Both the position numbers and the translations under genes were made by a program. From Celoporthe dispersa (lineage: Eukaryota; Ascomycota; Sordariomycetes; Diaporthales; Cryphonectriaceae), in assembly GCA_016584495.1 (NCBI GenBank), contig WAID01000002.1, positions 310,001 to 374,000 of the forward strand: a DNA stretch of 64,000 bases. Reading direction: 5' to 3'. The notes under the pieces were generated by a model. The model was not told where the DNA came from. It saw nothing but the letters and a program-made list of their open reading frames with translations, and made no database searches. Positions 12,475-24,597 of this stretch are shown one piece after another (the stretch's first letter is position 1; the number at the start of each line of letters is the position of its first letter).

Positions 12475-12964
12475 GGCGACGAATCACATCCGGAGTCGCG
12501 ACCATGCACTCATCACCATCGCATGCAATACGGTACGGTAGATGTGGTGCTGGCCGGGAGGTTGTCTGATCTGTTCTGTTTACTATGGAGCGTCAAGTTC
12601 GCGATAAATTGGCGGGCACCAGGCGCGTCACCGCAAGAGCACGCTACCATGTACCACCCCTGCGCGCCGTAGGGGCCTGCCGTGGTCAATGCTTACTATA
12701 GTACAACCACAGTTGACCCGCTGGGGTCCGCAGCCCTGTAGCTTCCGCAGCCAGCAACAGGGGTGCGTCACCCTCCTGCCTGGAGCTTCAACAACGTCGT
12801 CAAGCAGCCAAACCTTCCACGACCACGGCCTCTTCTTGATCTCATTCCACCTCCTCACACTTCTCCTCGCAGACACATCTTTACTCCACAGCTCTCGAGA
12901 GCCTTCCCTGTGTCTCCCATACCGCCCATATCTCCCCCAGGTTCTCTCAAGACAAGCCGCCAAG
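12475..12964. promoter_or_regulatory. Divergent promoter between GCP2 and proteasome alpha-5
   Basis: This 490-base gap lies between two genes transcribed away from each other, so it must contain both promoters unless the leaders overlap. The right end is pyrimidine-rich (TTCCAC, CTCCTC, TCTTCTC), typical of fungal core promoters and leaders. I could not identify a TATA box or a proteasome control element. Confidence 0.6.
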
Positions 12965-13890
12965 ATGTTTATGGCAAGATCAGAATATGGTCAGTCCCCT
13001 CCCAACATCTCCCACCCACCTCCTACGGCCCCGTCCTCGGACCTTAGCTTCTACTAACACCACCCTTCTCTCCCTCCAGACCGGGGCATCAACACTTTCT
13101 CCCCCGAAGGTCGCCTCTTCCAGGTCGAGTACTCCCTCGAGGCCATCAAGCTCGGCTCCACGGCGATCGGTGTCGCGACCAACGAGGGCGTCGTGCTCGG
13201 CGTCGAGAAGCGCGTGACGTCCACCCTGCTCGAGACCTCCTCCGTCGAGAAGATTGTCGAGATCGACCGCCACATCGGTTGTGCCATGAGCGGCCTGCAG
13301 GCCGACGCCCGCAGCATGGTCGAGCACGCCCGCGTCGAGTGCCAGAGCCACGCCTTCAACTACAACGAGGCCCTGCGCGTCGAGTCCTGCACCCAGGCCA
13401 TCTGCGACCTCGCCCTGCGCTTCGGCGAGTCCGCCGACGGCGAGGAGAGCATCATGAGCAGGCCCTTTGGCGTGGCCCTGCTGATCGCCGGTTACGACGA
13501 GGACGGCCCAAGCCTGTACCATGCCGAGCCTACGGGAACTTTCTACCGATATGATGCCAAGGCCATCGGGAGCGGCAGTGAGGGTGCCCAGGCGGAGTTG
13601 CAGAATGAGTACCACAAGGTAAGTGCTTGATTCGTCTCATGACCATCCGACCTCCTGCTGCATGATAGGTCTTGTATCTGCCCCACCCGGAATGACACTA
13701 ACAACTCCTTTCATAGTCTCTCACTCTCACAGATGCAGAGACATTGGTACTCAAGACCCTGAAGCAGGTGATGGAGGAGAAGCTGGACTCCAAGAACGTG
13801 CAGCTGGCAAGCGTGACCAAGGAGAAGGGATTCCGGATATACACGGACGAGGAGATGGCTGCGGTCGTGGAGCGTCTACCCGCAAACTAA
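12965..13890 (+). CDS. PUP2: 20S proteasome subunit alpha-5
   Basis: Three exons: 12965..12989, 13080..13618 and 13717..13890, giving 245 residues, the usual length. The first exon is only 25 bases and encodes MFMARSEY plus one base. Intron 1 has a CTAAC branch site before the CCAG acceptor. The protein is an alpha-ring subunit of the proteasome core. It shows the alpha-type N-terminal signature DRGINTFSPEGRLFQVEYSL and TAIGVATNEGVVLGVEKR, plus the alpha-5-specific VEKIVEIDRHIGCAMSGL and GEESIMSRPFGVALLIAGYD. The C-terminus ends AAVVERLPAN. It is divergent from GCP2 and convergent with the Zn2Cys6 gene. Codon use is like its neighbours. Confidence 0.95.
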
Positions 13891-14279
13891 GTACACACGA
13901 ACGTCAACGAGGAATACAAAATACCTAGTCACTGGCGGCGGTGATAGCCGGTTAAAAAAAAAAAAAAGACTAGAGAAAGCGTCGGTGCCTCTGATGGCTG
14001 GAGCATGGGGCCAAGATGGGACGAGATCTCCCCTTCATCTCGAACGCATGACGATTAGAGCAAATGTGAAAACGAGATTCAACAGAGAGGCAGGAGGACA
14101 TCATCCTCAAAAGGGCGATCTGTATCATTATTCTATTGACAATTAGAAGCACTGAAAGCCAAATTTGCGCATCGAGGTGTCCAGAAAACCTCCCCCCCCC
14201 TTTCTTCGGGCGGAGACGCCTGCACCTGCTCAGGAAATATGTGAGCACGAAGAAAACAGAAAACACCCTGCAGCAGACT
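13891..14279. other. Intergenic between convergent 3' ends
   Basis: This is shared 3' flank of the proteasome gene and the Zn2Cys6 gene. It carries a 14-base poly-A run at about 13953-13966 and nothing else notable. Confidence 0.6.
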
Positions 14280-17200
14280 TTAGTCTTCTAAGCTCAACCT
14301 CTCCAGATCCTCGTCAACGCTCAGCAGCCCGAACGCCACATGTGCCCGGTCCTTCCTCTTCAGAACAGGCCTACTCTGACCATCCCCAATCTCCTGGATG
14401 CGCTCATCTATGCGGCGGGTCGTGTAGCCATGCCGCAGCGCATCCGACTCGGCCTCGGGTTCGTACGGCGGCGCGACGCCCATTGCAGCGGCCTTGCGCC
14501 ACGCACCCTCGCAGCCGTTGGCGATCTGCTTGCCCGTCTTCCACCCGGTCATGCGCGTGATGTCGTGAAGACGCCGGATCGCCCACTGTCTCTGCAGCTT
14601 ATCCCGAAACTGCGGAGGGTAGACAGGTCAGCAAAGCCAGAGTTCATTTCCCCCTCCAGGCTCGGAGGGGAGAGGACAAGAACGGGTCCTTACCTGGATC
14701 GCGCCCACAAAGAGCGGAAAGCAGCACTCGATATACGCCGACGCGATCAACGAGCTCACCATCGTCTCGGCCGCCCAGTCCTCCGTGATCCCCGCCACAA
14801 GCTTGCCGATCTCGTTCGAGAACGGCTCCGTCTGTGTTGCGCACATGTGCGCCGCGATCATGGCGAACGGCGGCATGCTCGGGTGCGACCTGTGCAGGAC
14901 CACGAGGCCCATGTAGAAATTCATCCAGACGCCTGCGATGCTATACGTGCGGTACGTACACGTGGGGCCAAAAGGTGATTCCCGAGCGGGCTGGACGTCC
15001 TCGCTCAGGGCTTGAAAGTCCGCACCCAGGCTCTGCTTGAACAGGTTGAACGCCGCGAGGATGCCGGTCCACTCTTCCACAGCCTTTTGGGTGGACGACT
15101 CCAGGTCCAGGTCCTCCCATGTCTGCTCGGCGGTAGAGATGAAGCCGTCCCGTGGTGGGCTCAGCCCGCGCGGAAGCTGGATGCTACCGCGGCCGGGAAA
15201 CATGCCCGCGAACATGGGTGGTGAGTTTGGACCTTTGGGCGATGTGTTGGTGCCGCGCTCACGGGCTCTTGCCCTGTGTTTGCGCGGGAGGTCAGTGGCA
15301 GCGAAGTTGGCCACGCGGCCTAGGAGGAGTACCAGGTGGTCAAAGGTACCGAATCTGAGTCCACATGAGCTTTTTGTCTTCTATCCTGGGAAAGGTTCGG
15401 AGTGAGGGAAGGTTGGGTTATTTAAGAGTCTCTTACATCTGGTTGAACCTGTTCATTGGTGCTCGTGGCGGGCACTGCGTCCAGAGTTCGTACTCCATAC
15501 TGCTCTGGTGTCAGTGCCTCCTCGTCCAATCGACACCGACGTGGGCAGACGGTATGTCAGGACTCACAACAGCTTGGATCCCCCAAGCATGGCCTGGTAG
15601 ACATCCATCTTGCAGAACCACCAGTATAAGTCGGCGAGATGTTCGTAATTCTCAAGGTCCCGCGCGGTACAACTCCGCATGCTGTTGGGTTGCCACAGGC
15701 TGCCCGCGCCCTCCACGAAGTAGACCAGTTTGCCGGTGAGGGTCCTCAGAAGGTCGAGGTCTACCTCCGCAAGCTCGTGGCTCGGATAGCCATCCTGCGG
15801 CATGAAGGCCGCAAATGGATTCTGCGTCTCCTGTTCTACCCACTGCTGATATCGTTGTCGGTGGACGGTCCAGATCTGCCTGCTCATCTGCCGGAATGGT
15901 GTCTCCCTGATGATCTGCCGCGCTCCCATCATGTGTGTACACCACTTGTCGTGGTTCGAAGTCCATACCTCGAAGAAGGCAAGTAGTAATGTGGCAGCAA
16001 GCGTAGAGGGCTGAGCCCTTCTTTCAGCGCTCTGGTAGATCTTGGCGATCCTGCTTATGCAGCGACTAGAGTGCACCCACGGGGCGGTAGGAGCACCGCC
16101 TGCGAGCTCTGCCATCTGCAGGCTGCCCAGGGCGAGGATGGCTTGTAACAGAGCAGGATGCTGGAAGGATTGCAGGGGGAAAACATCTGATTATAATCAG
16201 CTCAGGCTGCTCGAGGGTGCGGCGATTCGTGGGAAGCAACCTACAAGTCCAGATATGCTGGCTAGATCTTGGAATCGGTTCGCCTGAAAACGGCCGTGAT
16301 GGATTGCGCTCGTACGGATTGATAGCTGGAGCTGTGATGTTCACAAAGTACCAGAAAATGTCCCGTGTCTTTGGGTCATTCAGCGGCGTGTCTGAGAGTG
16401 ATGGCATATAGTTGACCAGAACGTTCTCGTGGGCAAGGGCATGGAATGACCTGACTTGTGTTCCGTACGGATCCAGCGATGTGTTGAGATCGCTCGCCAT
16501 GATCGAACCGATACTGTTCGCGTCCAGACTTGAGAGATTGTTGGCGAGGATTCCATCGTCCTCCGAGTCCAAAGACAGATCTCCTTCGTCAAACACCCAG
16601 GCCCCAGATTCCTCGGATGGCTCGAGCCTCCCCGGATGTGGATGTGCTATGGGAGGATTTAATGTCATCGGGTGTGAGATGGCAGGTCTTCCGATGATGG
16701 AATGGGATGTGTATCGACGTTCAGGCAACGTGAAGCCGTTCGGCGGGTGCTGGGGCGCGGGCATCTGTTGCAAGTCGAACAAGCCAGGCTGGCTCATTCG
16801 GGTTGGAGAAGCCGTCATCCCGAGGCCTGGCTGCGCATAGTAAGTCTCGGGCGAGACAGCACCCATGATGTACTGCGACTGGTGGTGCGCTCCTAGGCCG
16901 AGAGAGGCCGTGGAGTTGGCTCGGTGTAGGCCTGGGTGGCCATGAATATAATTATAATGCGCTGGATTGCCGTATTCCAGACTCGGGGGCTTGGGTGCAA
17001 TGATGGGAAGCGGCCCTTGAGATGAAGAAGCCGTCTTTCCTTGGCTTGCGGTCAGCTGCGCGTTGACGAGTGCTTCGGTCGGGTCGTGGTGGTGGTGGTA
17101 TGGCAAAGGCCCGTAGTGACTCCCAGGTATCGCACCCATTGGACTCTTGAAAACGACCCGCTGGTTGTAGCCCTCGCATTGTCTCTTAGACTTTATACAG

Positions 17201-17502
17201 TTGTTGCATATAGGCTTGCCCTCGTCGCATTTGATGCGACGCTTTCGGCACGCTGTTGGAAGTCACCGTCAGCAACACACACTGCGGGATAGTTGGGCGC
17301 CATCTCCCATACCCCCCCCCCTCTACCACCCCAAAAAGGGACCACCGAAAGGGGTTTACGTACTCAGACAACCTGTCTTGGTCCGCTTCCTGATATTTGG
17401 CTTCTTGGGAGGCGAGTTCTCCTTGTTGAGCATGGCAGGGGATGATTCCCGAGGCTTAAAGTCATCGACAAGCGACTGTTCGGGGAGCCATGGCGGCAGC
17501 AT
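14280..17502 (-). CDS. Zn2Cys6 (C6) fungal transcription factor
   Basis: Six exons: 17502..17364, 17252..16245, 16186..15568, 15499..15437, 15354..14694 and 14609..14280. All phases agree, giving 939 residues. The Zn2Cys6 DNA-binding cluster spans intron 1, with cysteines at residues 45, 48, 55, 62, 65 and 72 (spacing C-x2-C-x6-C-x6-C-x2-C-x6-C) and a basic RKRRIK loop. It is followed by a linker (QCEGYNQRVVFKSP), a long Pro/His/Ser-rich region, and a regulatory region with helices resembling fungal-specific transcription factor domains (SSRCISRIAKIYQSAERR; AATLLLAFFEVWTSNHDKW). The start at 17502 was chosen because an ATG four bases upstream is out of frame and soon stops. It should be a nuclear sequence-specific regulator; targets are unknown. 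The gene has 4.7 kb of upstream DNA without a gene. Confidence 0.92.
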
Positions 17503-18703
17503 CCATTTCTAGAGACGATACCTCCTCTCGGATGACCTTCCTTTTGATGCTGACGTCGAGCTCCTCGGCTGTGAGGCCAGAAAGTGTCTCCTGGTGTTCG
17601 ACGCGATTCTTGGGATGGCCTCCTCACATCGTCGGCCGGGAAATGGTGGCACAGAGCGTTGGTGGCCCCAGGACCGCGCAGGTCAGGCTCAGATCACCCA
17701 AAGAAGACCCGGAAGTGCCAAAATCTAGGGATCTGGTCGCCCTAGCTGGAGATCCTGGAGATCCTGGTCGTAGCAGAAATATCTGACCGAGACAACAGAT
17801 TACTGGGATTTCGAGGAGGAGCAAGACAGACCAATTATTTTCCGCCGTTGTGCGCAGTTACGTGTAGAGACCCAGGAGAGCAGGAAGCAAGCACCGCGCT
17901 GGGGTGAGCAGCCCAGAACGTTTATAACGCACACCTCAACAGCGGCGACTGAAACAAGCCTGTGTAACTCGAGGTCTCCCAGGGCGTTGTCGGTAGAACA
18001 GAAGTTGGCTGGCCGCAGCTGCGGTCGTACTCCGGGGCTTTGTATCTATACCAGTGACCTGATAGCAGCCATGTATGCCGCCCTGCCATCCAGTTCTTGT
18101 GCGCCTTTGCCCTGAGCTGTGACGCCCCTGGCTGTGGCCCGAAAAGGAGAGCGAGCGGACACAGCGCAATGGCAAGGTCGCGTCTGACAAGAACGTAGGC
18201 ACAGCGTCTCCGCGCCGCAGACGCTACGACCACAACAAGGTAGAATGAGCTAGGTTGACGTTCGAGAAGGTCTGGGACCCCGAGTATCAGGTTGTAGTGG
18301 ATGAGGGGGTTGATAGTCTTAGAGTGAGCAGATCGGGGACGAAGCAGAGAGGCTTGGGCACAAATCGAGTGAGGTGGGTGAGTAACGGTACACAACAGCT
18401 TTTTTGTTTGTTCCCCCCCAAAAAAATGAATAAATAAAAGATAATAAAAATAAAGGACTGAGTAGAATACACAGGCCTGGCGGGTTCAAAATGCGATCAA
18501 GGCAAGAGGCCTGGCAGGAGAACAAAAGAGGCAACAAGGCAGATAGATGGTGCTCTTCCGCTGTGCGGGTAAGGTCTGGTATAGTTTATATACTGAAGAC
18601 ACGACTTGAGCAGATTCTCAATTTCTTTTCCCTTGATCTCGATCTCTTTTCCTCGCCTGAACGGATTGAGGCGCTCTCGAGGCTACGAGGGAGTAGTGAT
18701 TTC

Positions 18704-18723
18704 AAAAAAAAAAAAAAAAAAAA
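18704..18723. repeat. Poly-A run
   Basis: Twenty consecutive A bases, followed by an A-rich AAAG/AAAAG stretch. It is intergenic. Confidence 0.95.
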
Positions 18724-19235
18724 GAAAGAAAAAAAAGAATACAAGAACACGACCAAATTCTTTTTATGAGGGAGAGTGACCAATGAAAGGACGTGCGCAT
18801 GAGGTCGCAGTGGGTATGCATGCCTGTCCTAGGAACAGGGAATCGGGACAATCAGCCGAGAAAATGTATGTCAACAGTACCTATGGAAGACGGTGGTACA
18901 AGAGGAATAGTAGGAGAGAAAGGGGATGTGTGTGTGTGTGTGTGAAGGCGGCAAAACATGCACGGAGGTTCAAGAGGGGCGATTCTGAGCCGAGTGTTTG
19001 CTTGCCAGAGCCTAAGAGATGACCCCAACCTGGCTGAACTGGCAGGCAAGTGGCTCGAGGGCACTATCAATGCAGTACATATCGAGGAGACTGTGAAACG
19101 CACAGGGAGTACTGCAGGTCGATACTGCAGTGTCGTCGACCGGTACACACCCAAGAGTACCTGCAGGCCGTGTCCGACTCCTGCTGGGCCAAGAAGCACA
19201 AGAGACATCTCGGGGTACCTCTGTGCGCGTGGCGG

Positions 19236-19262
19236 CCAGCAGCAGCAGCAGCAGCAGCAGCA
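19236..19262. repeat. CAG trinucleotide tract
   Basis: About nine CAG/AGC units, intergenic on the evidence available. A CTGGCT/CTGGCTC hexamer-like repeat follows at about 19315-19347. Confidence 0.9.
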
Positions 19263-22207
19263 AGGGCGACAACAACCACCATCGCATGACGGGAGTTCCG
19301 TGTGCCTCCTGGCTCTAGCTCTGGCTCCGGCTCTGGCTCTGGCTGGCCCCTCTAGTGACCGTCAGGCTGCGAGAAGGGCAGCACGTCGGGGCGGCTCCCT
19401 GCCTTGGATGTGACGCCTCATGACCAGAGGCAAGAAGATGCCTCCTGCCGAGCACTAGGCAAGGCAGACCGCCATGGAGCTGCAGCAGATGGCTTGTCTA
19501 GCGCCAGGTCATGAACAGGACTGAGAGGCCTAGGAGCCGCCACGGTCCCGCCCCCGGTCCCGGTCGTTTGTGACGATCGGGCGCACGAGGCTTAGCGCGC
19601 GAGATCCAGCATCGATGTGTTGTGATTGTCTGACTCTCTGCTGCTGGCCCGGCGGGCGCTGTGCACTGGGAAAGCAGTGCATCACCTGGCCCCGTCTCGT
19701 CTTCTCGTCTCTCGTCTCTGCTGGTCCCGGGCCTCAGTCCAGAGCGCCCCCTGCTTCAGCAGACAATCGGGGCTGTGCTCATTACAAATCGGCGTTGCAC
19801 AACGTGATATGCTGTGCGACACAAACTCATTAGGAGGGGGAGAGGCGGTCTCAGGGGGGTAAATTTGAGGAGACAGAGGGTGTGTGCGCGCATAGCAGAA
19901 GACTTGTCTGTGGACAAAGTCGGGCGCGATATTCTCGTCACGGTGGTCTTTCCTTCTCCAGACTATCCTATTGAGCAAGGAAGGTGCATTGATGAGGTGA
20001 GGTCGACTTACCTACGTGCTGTATTATGTAATCAACCAAACCGTCTGGGATATCCCTGCCGTGGGAAATCTCTCATCTGCTCAGCATCATCAGCACACAA
20101 ATTACTAGTACTGTATTGGTCTTTGATCTCCTTCCTTATGCCTCCTCCCCGGTCATGCCCCCCCCCCAAAAAAAAAGAAGCAGAAAAAAGAAAAAACCAA
20201 AAACAAACAACCATTAGATCCCACACGTCAAAAGATCATTGCTTCGGCACTGCAAAAAAACTTTATATTGTGGCGTCGAGTATCCCAGGCAAGCGTGAAA
20301 GCTTGTTCAACAAAACGGACCCAGCCGATGGCAGGTCTTGGCCCACCGCTCAAGGATCTTGCAGATACGAAGTTGGGAAGTTTAGCACTTCACATCTGTC
20401 CTGGCCTGGCCGGAACCCCCAAGCAGGACTCCTGCCCACCTCGATCATCGGGCACAGGGACACGAGGGAGGGAACAGCGGTGACACCACACTGGCCGGCC
20501 CTCGGACCGCCCTTTCGAGCCGAAGCCGCTGTCACTTTCCCACGCTGATGACGCAGAGGCTGGGCAACCCTTCGCAGTTGATGGAACCAAGAAAGGCGTT
20601 CTGGTTTACCTCACAGGGCCATCATTTCCGGCGACGAATCCGGACAAGCGTGAGGCTCGGCGGAATACGGTCGTCTACTCGAGGCCGGACATCGCAAGGG
20701 AACGAACAGAGGCTCCTCCTTCCTTCAACGGTCGCCATGCTAGCGAGAAGCGCCGGGCATAAGGCTGCTAGTTTCGCTGTCAAAAGCCCATGACCAGTCA
20801 GCTTCGTGCCCGTGCGCTGCCCAGGTGGGAAAACTGCTCCGGGCGACAAGTTCGAGATCGGGATGGACCAGGGGAAAAGCACCATAGGACCATCGGCACT
20901 CCCCCCACAAGAAAGGGCCTGGTCCTGCCCTGGCACTATGGTATGTCCAGAAAGGAGGCTGCGGAGTCAGACCAGTCGGCTTGATTCCTGCTGTTGCAGT
21001 AAGCAGCCTCGCTCAGAGACGACGATGGTAGGCTTGTTTTCATGCCACACACCAGGCCCGAGAGGATCGAACCATGTCTTGAAGAGAAGGGGCTCGACAC
21101 TTCAGGTGTCGCCCGTCTGTGACAGCCTTCAGGAGGTTCTGCTTGCCAGCTCGAGCGCGCCTCGGCGAACCCTCACACCTCTTCCCGTCCTCCCCCATCA
21201 CGATGACATGGCACGGCAAACCCACCCACCCACCCACACTCACTGCGGTGGCGAGGCGCTTGTGCGACTTTGGGCACTACTATTGTACGGCCAAGCCGTG
21301 GGACTTTGGGCTTACCCGCTTCTCCCTCGGCCTTTCTGCCCGGCGCCTACCTCGCTGTGAATCCCAGGACCCTCCTCCTGCATACTCCTTCTCTCTCTTC
21401 CCCCTTCTCGAGGCCCACGGGTGCCACACCGAGGGGTAAGCGCAATCTGGTGCTGGGTTTCCCACGGTCACCCTTTCAGGCCCTGCCAGGACCTTACGTC
21501 CGAAACTAACAGTAGCTCAGAGCTATAGTGTTAGGCTTACCTGTTAGGCCCCGTTCTTGACAGCACGCTCCATCAGTCAGCCGTCTCAAGTCCCGCCGTC
21601 ACCCTTTCTAGTTCTGCTTGCTCTCCGGACTGAAGGGCCTCAACCAAACACCGAGAAGTCCCGCATCTACTTAACCTAACCTGAACACCCACGCGACAGG
21701 ATCGTCAGGCCGGGCGCAATAGTCCAAGATGGATTCGGTCCGGACAGTAGCTTCACATCGGCAGGGAAGGACGGAGTTTATTCGCTCGGGACCGAGTCAC
21801 CAAGGAAGTATCTACGCTCGTCCATGTACGATTCTCTCCTGGGTATTCATATTCTATCTGACTGAAAAATAACATTAAAAAAGAAATAGCACTTTGAGCT
21901 ACAACGTTACTAGCCAAAGCCGGCTCAAGACTCGAAAGAACGACGAAAGAAAGCAGGCCTCCTCAGGAAGGCGAAGAGGATTCCCCTAGCAGAAGGGACA
22001 AGTGGCGAACCCGCTCGTCTTGGGAAAATGACGCCTTTCTAGGTCTCATACTACATGATCGGTGGACTGGTAGTACTTATGTGCGTTGACTAGCAACGTC
22101 ACTCCCTTATAGCATCCGTGCCTAACCCGCCCCCCTTCTCTCCCGCCATCACACAAGATTTTCAGGGCGAAAAGCACACGACAGGAGAAGAACAGGAGAT
22201 GCCAGGC

Positions 22208-24597
22208 CTAAGAGGTCAGTGTCCAGCTCCCACCGCTCAAGCCAGCTGCCACGCCACCTGTCAGGACGACCGTCTGTCCTGAGCTGCTCGTCAGCGACCC
22301 CGTAGTACCGCTCGGCAGGACCACGTCACCAGTCGTCCCGGCGGGCGTCTCGAAGCTGAAAGCCGTGATGCCGCCGCTGCCGTCCGCGGTGATGTCGACG
22401 GCGAAGCTCCCCAGGGTCGTGGCCATGCCCGACGAGACGGTCGTGAGGTCGCCCACCGCAGGCGCGATCATCCACTCCTGTCCCGCCGCGCTCACGATCT
22501 GGATGCCGGCGACGTAGCGGCTGAGCAGGTTGGTCGGAGCGGTCGACCAGCCGTGGGCATGTGAGACCCTGCGAGTGCTCCGAGATTAGCTTTGGTGGCC
22601 CATTTGGGGGGAGGGGGGAGCGGGAGGGGAAGAGCTGGGTTTTCAGGCGGGAAACAGTTGGCCCTGCCGTGACTAGGACGAACGTACCTTGGGTCATTGG
22701 AGTAAGGAGCGTAGTGTAGGCTGCCATCCGCACTATATCCCTCGATGAAGGAGGAGTTGGTCATCCTGGGGTCTTCGAGCATGAAGTCCCCCCACTGTAT
22801 ACGCATGAGATCCAGCGCCGCCTCGGCGTCCCCCGCGACAAAGTGAGCCTCCAGCTCAAACCCGCTGGCAAATGGCGAGATGGTCGCCGGGGTGCTCGCA
22901 CACTCGGGCGCAGGGGCACCGTACGGGCCCCACCGAGACTGCAGGTTGCTGGAGATCGAGCTGACCTGTGAGGAGTTGAGGGTCAGGTTGGCGAGCACTG
23001 GGCGGGTGGGAGGTCAGCACCTGAGGCACCATGCCCGGCCGGGTTTCTCCTGCCAGGGGGGACCGACGAGACGTACCAGCGAAGCTGTTCCCATCCTGCG
23101 GGGCCATGGTCGTGCTCTCGTTGTCGACGTAGAGGCCAAGGTCTCCCATCCACAGCAGCGAGTTCGCCGCAGCCTTCAGCCTCGCCGCGGAATCAGTCCA
23201 CCCCGCCGCGGTCGTGGGGTCGTCCAACACGCCCGCCAGCTCGATCCCCAGGTTCAGCGCATAGTACAAGATGGCGTTCGCCTCGATATTATGCCCGCCC
23301 ATGCCGCTTCTCAGCCAGTCCGCGCTGGACGTGACGTTCATCAAGCCGGTGTCGTCAACGTTGCTCAGAGACCAGCCCACGCCGCGCTTGAACTGGTCCC
23401 AGTACTGGGCGATCCAGGCCTCATCACCGGTATAGTGGTAGTAGTTGTACATGCCGATCAGGTTGTGGAGATGGTAGGTGAAGGAGATTACGTCGATGCT
23501 GTTGAAGGGCACGCCCACGTAGGGCAGGAGGCCTGCGGCGGTCTGGAGGAGGAGGAGGGACTCCATCGAGTTCTTTATGGCGTCCATATTGTAGGTGCTG
23601 TAGGCAATGGAGGGCCCGGAGATGAACATGTCGCCTGGCCAGACGAGGGTGTCCCGCTTGGCGCCGTCCACGAGGCAGACTGATCCGTTGGTTATGGTGT
23701 AGTTGTAGTACCTTTTTGGAGGGGTGAGTCTCATCAGCTGTCTGCATCACGACGCGCGAGGGCCACGTGTGGATAGACATACCAGGTCTGAAAGACCGGC
23801 GGGTTCGTCTGGCCGTTCTCGTGAATCAGCGCATCTCCGTAGTGAGGGTCAATGCTGCAAAGCTCTGCAGGCGTGTCCCCTGGTCAGCATTTTGCCACTT
23901 CGCGGTGCACGCTTCGCCGGTGCGGATGAAGAACAGCACGCACGGTTTGTGTACGCTCCTGCATACCAGACCCTGTTGACAAGCTCATCGTCACTGTGAA
24001 AATATCCCGTATAGTCCTGCAGGTCCGAGGTAGGCGAGGCCGTGTAGTACACAGAGAGGCCGGCCAGCTCAATGTCGCCGGTCCCGTTGTTCTTGAGACT
24101 CAGGTAGCGGTAGCCACCTCTCGCGTGCTTCCTGTCTACCGTATATGTGCCAGGGCCCTGGCCAACGGGGAGAAAATCTGCGCAGAGCATGAGCAGGACG
24201 TCGTCTCCGGGACGCGGGGGCCGTGATCTTACATTGGCTCATCCAGACCGTTCGAGGCCGTAGAATCGCTGGCATTCCCGCTGATCCACTCGCTGGACTC
24301 TGTGAAGGTGATCCATATCACGGCGTCTTCCGAGTAGGCCGAGTCTCCAGCTACGAGAGAGACCTGGCCCGCGATGTTCTTACCAAAGTCGAGGGTGACG
24401 GCAGATGATGCCTCGAACGTCACTGTGCCGTCAGCACCGTCGAGTAACCCCTCGGCGTTGTCGACAGTACCGTTGACATTATAAACAGAGACCGGATAGA
24501 CAGTCCGAGACGAGGGAGCCAAAATGTACTCGCTGTAGGGCACTGAGTACACCAACCCCAAGAACGAGGAGAAGACGAGGGCGGTCAACCACATCAT
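22208..24597 (-). CDS. Secreted GH78-like alpha-L-rhamnosidase, with one frameshift
   Basis: Six exons: 24597..24233, 24177..23944, 23864..23783, 23711..23077, 22997..22688 and 22568..22208, about 662 codons. Residues 1-18 (MMWLTALVFSSFLGLVYS) form a signal peptide, so the enzyme is secreted. The family is recognised by GLDEP, the segment GGYRYLSLKNNGTG, GYFHSDDELVNRVWYAGAYTN, LVDGAKRDTLVWPGDM with the acidic residues typical of the (alpha/alpha)6 barrel, GGHNIEANAILYYAL and FELEAHFVAGDAEAALDLMR, then a beta-rich C-terminal domain. GH78 enzymes release L-rhamnose from plant polysaccharides or glycosides. Introns 2-5 keep phase, but exon 1 and exon 2 disagree by one base: after intron 1 the reading frame fails at a CCCC run (24167-24170). 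This is either a sequence error or a real lesion. Exact substrate is inferred from family only. Confidence 0.8.

Larger units (their letters stand above)
17503..22207. other. Long intergenic region upstream of the Zn2Cys6 gene
   Basis: I recognise no gene in these 4.7 kb. It holds the presumed promoter and leader of the Zn2Cys6 gene, a 20-base poly-A run at 18704-18723, a TG tract near 18927-18944, a CAG tract at 19236-19262 and CTGGCT-type hexamer repeats near 19315-19347. The open frames here, up to 244 codons, are broken by low complexity and match no family I know. The right end is 3' flank of the GH78-like gene. Confidence 0.5.

Noticed and set aside
12980..13615. 211-codon open frame antisense to the proteasome alpha-5 gene
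   Set aside because: Shadow frame caused by third-position GC. The sense frame is unmistakable.
21040..21100. Possible tRNA T-arm-like word (GGATCGAACC)
   Set aside because: No matching acceptor stem, anticodon arm or D-arm could be found around it.
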